Assembly: GCA_000827325.1 (NCBI GenBank)
Contig: KN832881.1
Span: forward strand, 1,200,616-1,264,615
Reading direction: 5' to 3'
From: Oidiodendron maius Zn
Taxonomy: Eukaryota > Ascomycota > Leotiomycetes > Myxotrichaceae
Length of the DNA stretch: 64,000 bases
Part shown: in pieces, positions 57,163 to 64,000 of the stretch
Position numbering within the stretch: the stretch's first letter is position 1
How the letters are laid out: the number at the start of each line of letters is the position of its first letter
The notes under the pieces: model-generated
The model's input: only the letters and a program-made list of their open reading frames with translations
What the model was told of the DNA's origin: nothing
Database searches by the model: none
Program-made: the position numbers and the translations under genes

Positions 57163-57960
57163 ACCAATAGGGATGTTCTGCATGCAACACTTGCTATCAT
57201 AGCGGCTGGCGTTCGGTTGATACCTTTGGTTTCATTGTAGAATGTACTTGTTTTAATCTATATAATGGGCATAGCCGACTTGCCCTGGCCAAACATCAAG
57301 GATAGGGAGATACGAGGCATAGAAAAGTCGTGGAAGAGCTGATAGCGTCAGACCAGCGTGTTTTTTATTTGCAAACCAGCATACTGTGGAGGGCAATTGG
57401 GTCTTGGCCGAAAATGGTACGGTACAGTCCAGCATGAGCGGATTTTCATTTCACTTCTTCTTTTTCGTCTGGAATGGAGCGAATGGAGAGATATGAAAAC
57501 TACAACAAAGCGACCAAATTTTCATTTGTTTTTATCTTCACTTCAGCATGAGTGGTGCGACGAGAGCTCATGCAGCGTAGCATTGTTGGTGGTGATGATG
57601 TACAGGCATGAGTACATACACGATAATCTCTGTATGTTGTTTGATAGAGATCCCTTTCTACAAAGTGAAATACAGGGGACATGTCGTTAATTGATATAAA
57701 GTGTCTGAATACCACGGTGCCTGTCTACTTGTATGTGTTTGAAGCTTTGTAGATTTGCCCCGGATTGCACTATGACTAAACAGTACTAGTGGGGAATGTA
57801 TCCCGGCCACAGTCCAGAGGAGCCTCGTGTCCTCAAATCCCAAGATTCTTAAAGCTCAACCAACGCACCACGACTTCGTACGAACTCTTGAAGACCGCTC
57901 CGCTCCGATCCGTTTGATCCACTCCCTTCTCGCTCTCTGACCATATTCCAATCCTCTTCA
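57163..57960. other. Intergenic, no gene seen
   Basis: 3' region of the phosphatase gene and promoter of SBH1. AT-rich and without long open frames. Confidence 0.45.
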
Positions 57961-58572
57961 ATGGTACGTAACAACTCTCCCATACTTCCTCCCCTTAATC
58001 TGCATGCCCAGAGACACAATCTTCCGTTCCGACTCTCAAATTGGAAACCAATTCTAACGAACCAATTCAAGTCTTCGCCCGGTGCATCATCACCCGTCAG
58101 CCCTGGCGTGGGAGCTGCAAGCGGACGCCCATCAAGCCCAACCCCCCCTGGCGGACCCAAGACGGCCATTCGAAGACGGGCGGCAGCCGACCAAAAGGAG
58201 CGTGTCGCAAATGCGCGCCCAGCATCGACAAGAGCTGCAGGCGCTGGCGGAAGCAGCAGTACCATGTTGAGTATGTCTCTCTGTTTGGGATTCCAACGGT
58301 GGAGGCGACAATTGAAGTTTAGATATTGGCATAGGAACGTTGGGCGTGGGTGTGAAGGAAGAGTGGAATAAGACTAACATTAAGAAACAGGACTCTACAC
58401 CGATGAAAGCCCAGGATTGAAGGTCGACCCTGTTGTGGTTCTGGTTCTCTCCCTGGTGTTTATCTTCAGCGTTGTTGCCCTGCACAGTATGTCTGGAAGT
58501 TCCCTCGCGCTGAACGTATCTGCTAACGAAAAGCTAGTCATTGCAAAGATCACGCGCAAATTCTCTAGCTAG
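57961..58572 (+). CDS. sbh1: Sec61 translocon beta subunit (SBH1)
   Basis: Tail-anchored beta subunit of the ER Sec61 protein-conducting channel. Exons are 57961-57963, 58072-58270, 58391-58486 and 58538-58572, giving 110 aa. The protein is typical throughout: a Ser/Pro/Gly-rich N-terminus, GRPSSPTPPGGPKTAIRRRA, RPASTRAAGAGGSSSTML, YTDESPGLKVDPVVVLVLSL, and the membrane anchor ending ALHIIAKITRKFSS. The first coding exon is just the ATG: GTACGT follows immediately, and the 108-bp intron has a perfect TTCTAACG branch and an AAG acceptor. The intron is a multiple of three without a stop, so an unspliced form would carry 36 extra residues, but these are unlike the family. Confidence 0.93.
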
Positions 58573-59431
58573 AGTACCATGAGGTATGGAGATGGGTGGA
58601 TGGTGATGACAAACAATTCTGGCAGGCAGTTGCTTGAAGTTCGCAGCAGGGGGGAAAATGAGATAAGAGCATGTGGACCGGCTTTCTATACATATTTGGC
58701 CACTTGAGCATGTGTTGTGTCTTGTATAATAGCGCGTGATATCTGAACTATGGCACACTGGGTCGGACAACTTTCTCTGCCTCTGTACACGCGGTGATGT
58801 CTACGAATGATATGGAAATCGATGGCTCAAATCTCTTAAGAATACCTCTAGCTTATCTTGTAGCGGTAGCCATCTCCTTCTCTGTAATCTCGATTCCGAA
58901 CAATCCACATGTATTGCTTGAGCCACTCTCCCTGGTTGAGGGAAGTGGGACGGACGCTTCTCGAACTCTGCACTAGGCCAGTAAGCCTCTCCGTAAAGTA
59001 ATGTATTCTGACATGTGGTGACTTGGAGAAGTATATAGAGAGATTCCAGAAGTCCAGGTCTATTATATATCATTGCGCTTTGCTGACCAAGTTGTCTGAG
59101 CAAGCTTCAAAATCTACAAGTGAGCCGACATGTCCCGTCGTCACTGTCGTCACTGACAGGGATGCCCACATCCCGCCACTACTTTTATTTCCTAAACATG
59201 TGCAGACTGACCAAAATCCTAACCCTTCCTCGCTCTACCTTAAGACTCACAATTCTTTAGGAGAGGAAAAGACCTCTGAGTGGGGAATCACACAGATTTG
59301 CGTTGCCTCACATGATGTTTTCAAATGATCTTCAATCCACTCTGATAGACCCCTATCTGTGGTCATATTGTTCAGTCTAATCAGAGTCTGCGGAAGGAGA
59401 GAGCGACCTGGTCCTGCTCAACATCACAAGA
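58573..59431. other. Intergenic, no gene seen
   Basis: Between sbh1 and the glucosyltransferase on the same strand. Overlapping short frames on both strands without family features. Confidence 0.45.
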
Positions 59432-62400
59432 ATGACGTCCAGAGAAGGAAAGGGGTCTGAACAGGAAGGTGAAGATGGCCTACCAGTTGCCGTCATTGCG
59501 CAAGCTGAGGCTGCAATGTACGCGAATCTCAAGCAACGCAGGAGAGGCTTGACTAGGTCCAAGACAGATGGCATGTCTGATCCGTCGCAATTTCAGAATA
59601 TCGACCAGCAATCACTCAGTGGAGACGTGTCTCTGACAAGGTAAACAAGCTATCCTTCCCCCAGTAACATGGCTTATTCACATGCTGCAGAGCCAATACC
59701 CATCTTGGCGTATCCCATTACAATAACATTCTCTCTATGAATGGCCCAGAAGCCCCACCGGCGTATGGGGAACGGCACGACCAAATAGAACTCAGCCAGG
59801 ACGGATTTGATACAGTAGCAAACATCACAGAGGATGGCCGGGTCAACATCAATATCGAACAAAGGGGCCGAAAACTCTCCGACTTGCTAGTGCCGGCTCT
59901 CAGAAAACAGCTCTCTCTTGTTGCCCAGGAAGAAAAGGCTCACCTCCCACCCGGATATATCCCTCCAGCTCTTGGAGGCCTGCCGGGACAAGTACCTCCG
60001 CCAAAATTGAATGTCGTGATCCAAGTTGTAGGGTCAAGGGGGGATGTGCAGCCGTTCGTGGCCCTAGGCAAAGTGCTGAAATCTACGTACGGCCATAGAG
60101 TACGGCTGGCAACGCACCCGACATTCCAGACCTTCGTCGAAGAGAACGGGTTAGAATTCTTCAGTATAGGCGGTGACCCTTCTGAGTTAATGGCGTTCAT
60201 GGTTAAGAATCCCGGGCTAATGCCTGGCCTCGAGTCTCTGAAAAGCGGCGACGTTGGAAGGCGTAGAAAGGGCATGGAAGAAATAGTCCTGGGGTGCTGG
60301 AGGTCTTGTATCGAGGCTGGAGATGGTCTCGGTGCCCCAGTTCGCGATAACGATGAGACCTTCACTGCGGGCATCAACATGAATATTAACCCTTCAGAAG
60401 CACCGTTTGTTGCTGACGCCATAATCGCGAATCCACCAAGCTTTGCTCATATCCATATCGCTGAGAAGATGGGCATTCCCTTGCACATGATGTTCACGTA
60501 AGTTTCTACCCTTTATATTCTTTAGCCAAGGCTTACTGTCCTTACAGTATGCCATGGTCACCTACCCAGTCCTTTCCTCACCCACTTGCAAATATACAAT
60601 CGTCGAACGCAGATATCAATATGACAAACTTTGTGTCGTACGCTATGGTCGAGATGATGACTTGGCAAGGATTGGGAGATGTCATAAATCGTTTCCGGGA
60701 ACGAGCGCTGGGACTTGATCCAATTAGTCTGATCTGGGCCCCAGGGATGTTAAGTCGTCTTCGGGTGCCGTATACCTACTGCTGGTCCCCCGCCCTTATT
60801 CCGAAGCCGAAGGATTGGGGTCAACATATATCCATATCTGGCTTTTACTTTCTCTCCTTAGCCGCTTCGTATACGCCAACACCAGAACTAGCTAAATTTC
60901 TGGCCTCCGGCCCTCCGCCCGTATATATAGGCTTTGGATCAATCGTGGTTGACGACCCAGACGCCTTGACCAGGCTTATAATTGACGCCATCCAGAAAGC
61001 AGGTGTCAGGGCCTTGGTATCGAAAGGCTGGGGAGGGCTTGGGGCTGATGATATAGACCTTCCGGAAGGCATTTTCATGCTCGGAAACGTTCCCCATGAC
61101 TGGCTATTTCAGCACGTATCTTGCGTCGTCCACCATGGTGGAGCTGGGACAACTGCTGCTGGCATCGCGACTGGGAAGCCAACTGTTATTGTCCCATTCT
61201 TTGGTGACCAGCCCTTCTGGGGGGCAATGGTTGCAAGAGCTGGAGCAGGGCCACTGCCGATTCCGTATAAACAGCTAACTGTTGATAAACTAGCGGAAGC
61301 TATAGCAGAAGCCCTTGAATCTGAGACCCTGGAGATGGCCCAGGCCTTAGGAGCCAAGATTAAAGAGGAGAATGGATGCGAACAAGGTGGAAAGAGTTTC
61401 CACGATATGTTAGATGCAGAGAGCCTGAGATGCTCGCTTTTCCCTAGTAAAGTCGCCGTCTGGCAGATAGCGGGCAAAAAAGTTAGGCTCAGCGCTTTAG
61501 CGGCGGCCGTCCTAGCAGATCAAGGTCTTATCAACTTCGCTGATCTGAGGTTATACCGATCTCGAGAATATGACACAGAGGACGGGCCATGGGATCCAAT
61601 TTCTGGGGGCGCTTCTGCTTTGATAGGGACTATGGCTAGCCTCACAATGGGTGTAGCCGATTTTCCTATCGAGATATTTCGGGCCGCCAAGAACAAGCAC
61701 CAGGCCCAAAAGAATGACGCAAAAGAGGCAGCTGGACAAGGCTCATCCTCAGGTTCTAGCACGCCTACAATTGCGTCGGACTCCAACTCGAGGCTAGATC
61801 TTGGCCTTGGAGCTGAAGAGATCAGCGAGTCAATTCCGAGAGAGGTGCTTGATACTACTTCTCTTAAAGAGTCATCCGAACCATCTACAAAATCTTCGTA
61901 TGAGAGCACGGCTAGGTCAGTCAAAGAGCCGATCAGCCCAGAAACTCCATTATCGAGTACTTCTTCTGTGGGAGGGTCACGGGGGCGATCACTTAGGGAG
62001 GCTCTTAGAGGAGCGTTACCTAGATCACGATCGACTTCAAGAGAGAATGGAACAACATCTCCTTCGCGCTTGAAGTGGAGCGGAACTCCCACTCGAGACT
62101 CTCCGACAGAATTTGATCCGAGCAAATTGACCCTTGAGAATGCTACCCGAGCCAGAAAGGGTATCTCTCGTATCGTGGCGGCTGGTATGAAATCTCCTTT
62201 GGATTTCACACTGGCTCTTGCGCGTGGGTTCCATAATGCGCCTAAGCTGTACGGTGATGACACTGTTAGACCCCAAGCAAAAGTAATTGATTTGCAGAGT
62301 GGCCTTAAGGCCGCGGGAAAGGTATTAATATCCCACCTGGATAGTATTAAGTAGCTAATAAACGGAAATAGGAATTTGGATACGGCTTTTACGACGGAAT

Positions 62401-63737
62401 TTCTGGGCTAGTTACTCAGCCTATGCGTGCTGTGGAGAAAGAGGGCCCAGCTGGCCTGTTAAAGGGCATAGGAAAAGGTATCGGGGGTCTTATCATGAAA
62501 CCAGGTGCAGGTCGGTACCATCCAATTGATCGCACTGTGCCCAAACTAACATTTCCATACAGCAATTTGGGGACTACCAGGCTATACTTTCCTCGGTATT
62601 CACAAAGAAGCGCGGAAGCTCTTTGGGTCAAGTGTTACAAATTATGTGATCGCCGCACGAACAGCTCAAGGCTATGAGGAATTCAAGGTATCTACCCCTC
62701 AAGAGCGACTTGCGATCACCACACGCTGGAAAGAACTTGAGGCACAAATCCAGAGATCGAATCAAGATCAGAGTCGTACTCGATCTGATAGCTATGGGAC
62801 ATGTAATGCCTCCCCGAAAAGAATTTTCCACTCTAGGCACCTCTCTTTCGAAGAGAGGAAGAGGCAATACGAAGAAAGAAGGGCGAAGCGAGAGGCGGAA
62901 CGGTATAAGATTCAATGCCAGGATGGAAAGCCAAGCTGTCCATTTTGCCGCAGAGTCAATCCACATGCCCATACCCCTCGCGTTGTTGATACTGCACCCA
63001 TAATATCTAAGTCTCAGCCTGACGATGCGAATCCCGAATTTGAGCAGGCCATTCAAACGTCCGTCGCCGCAACCTCTCGTGGTAATCGAGCGGAAGATGC
63101 CATGATCGAACGCGCGATTCGTGCTAGCATCCGCGAACTGGAGAATGACGCTGAGGATACAGTTTCGGATCAGGAAGCCGTCAGTCGAGCAATCCATGCC
63201 AGCATCTCTGCCACAAGGCGGCAGTCAGCTGAAGAATCCGGTTCGACGGACCGGGATGCACAGTATCAGACCTTGCTCGAGAAGTCGATCCGGGACTCTC
63301 TTGCAAGCTACGATCTCAGCCCTCGTGCTCCAATTGCTCGAAAACGTATCGGTAGAGCTGTGAAAGATAGCCAGCGCCCTATACAAGCCTCAAATGATAC
63401 CGACTCTGGGGTTGTGTATAGTGATGAGGATGAAGACCTCAAGCTCGCGATTCGAAGATCCAAGGAAGAGTATGAGAAATCAAGCGCGGAAGAGGAGATC
63501 GTGATGCAGTACATGAAGAAGCAAAGTTTAGCAGAGGAGACACTTAGGTTGAGGCACCTGGAACAGCAGAAAGAGCAAGAGTGGAAGGTGCTGGGTAGTG
63601 GTAATCGATCTGAAGTAAGGGAAGATAGCGTGGTGGATAAAGAAGCCTTAGAAATGGCCATTGAGGAGAGTTTAAAGGCTACTCGTAGTAGCCGCGCCTT
63701 TGGACCTGACGCTGATCCCGACTACAAGCACAATTAA
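59432..63737 (+). CDS. Sterol 3-beta-glucosyltransferase with C-terminal UIM-like tail
   Basis: GT1/GT28-type UDP-glucose:sterol glucosyltransferase, relative of Atg26 and Colletotrichum CHIP6. Exons are 59432-59640, 59691-60497, 60548-62321, 62372-62510 and 62563-63737; all phases agree, giving 1367 aa. The glycosyltransferase fold shows VVGSRGDVQPFVALGKVL, the PSPG-like HHGGAGTTAAGIATGKP and VPFFGDQPFWG. It lacks the N-terminal PH/GRAM domains of Atg26. After the catalytic part comes a segment like the VPS13/ATG2-type C-terminal region (MKSPLDFTLALARGF, then EFGYGFYDGISGLVTQPMR and GLLKGIGKGIGGLIMKPGA). The last ~250 residues contain several UIM-like repeats: AEDAMIERAIRASIREL, QEAVSRAIHASISATR, DEDLKLAIRRSKEEYEKS and DKEALEMAIEESLKATR. 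Enzyme class is firm. Ubiquitin binding is inferred. Confidence 0.92.
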
Positions 63738-64000
63738 ATCCTGGAATGCGAACACGATGATACGAGACAGAGCCATAAGCGAGTTAGTACCAATACCATT
63801 ATTATGATTTCGTATTATACACAATACAATGTAGATATTACTTCTGATCCACCATGTTAGTCAAATTTGAAATCACTTTGCTTAGGTTGCCTAATCCAAG
63901 GCCCGTATCTGTTAATGTCCACCGTGATCTGCACGACAATAGTACGTTGTGGCATCATACAACTACAGTCTCTCGCCCTTCTTTCACCTAAATAAAGATA
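63738..64000. other. 3' flank of the glucosyltransferase gene
   Basis: AT-rich sequence to the window end. No further gene is visible. Confidence 0.4.

Noticed and set aside
57964-58071. SBH1 read without the first intron
   Set aside because: The 36-residue insertion has no counterpart in the family, while the branch point and GTACGT donor are strong. Kept only as a possible retained-intron form.
61520-62263. 247-residue open frame on the minus strand
   Set aside because: It is antisense to the glucosyltransferase exon, has no ATG-based logic or domain, and its composition mirrors the sense Ser/Arg-rich codons.

Overview
The window is nuclear DNA of a filamentous ascomycete (Pezizomycotina). 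The evidence is dense protein-coding genes on both strands, most with one to seven short introns of about 40-60 bp that have GT..AG ends and CTRAY-like branch points, together with fungal-only families (Hrd3, Npr2, Sfr1, Psr1, fungal sterol glucosyltransferase, fused urease). A leotiomycete is my guess, but nothing seen here proves the class. I found about 27 intact genes, one broken gene and two transposon remnants. I found no rRNA, tRNA or CRISPR array.

Layout, left to right. 0-9 kb: D-xylose reductase, an Ala/Ser/Thr/Arg-rich unknown protein, a 2-oxoglutarate/Fe(II) oxygenase divergent from FRG1, and a WDR89-like WD40 protein. 9.4-12 kb is a decay zone: a frameshifted, internally deleted FAD-linked oxidase, then pieces of a Copia gag and of a pogo-like transposase. 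12-22 kb: HRD3 (ER-associated degradation), SFR1 (recombination), urease and a PA-TM-RING ubiquitin ligase. 22-31 kb: ADA3, an unknown gene, RAD1, OST5 and GCN5. 31-42 kb: an unknown gene, an Artemis/SNM1-type nuclease, a Maf-family pyrophosphatase, a small bHLH factor and mitochondrial threonyl-tRNA synthetase. 42-49 kb: a membrane/coiled-coil unknown, a basic Cys-containing unknown and NPR2. 49-64 kb: an EFM2-like methyltransferase, a peroxisomal ABCD half-transporter, a PSR1-type phosphatase, SEC61-beta and a long sterol glucosyltransferase with a ubiquitin-interacting tail.

The region is ordinary, mostly housekeeping, euchromatin rather than a secondary-metabolite or effector island. Functional themes recur: the SAGA/ADA acetyltransferase module (ADA3 and GCN5, 5 kb apart), DNA damage and recombination (SFR1, RAD1, Artemis-like), the ER membrane (HRD3, OST5, SBH1, a RING ligase) and nitrogen metabolism (urease with paired GATA sites, NPR2). 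I see no evidence of a new multi-gene system.

The most interesting observations are about gene architecture: a start codon alone in its own coding exon (SBH1), stop-free introns of length divisible by three (SBH1, the bHLH gene, one unknown gene), a GC-AG intron in the Artemis-like gene, an ABCD ATPase without its switch histidine, and a glucosyltransferase joined to a series of UIM-like motifs. Exon coordinates were worked out by hand from splice signals and reading-frame continuity. They have not been checked against transcripts.
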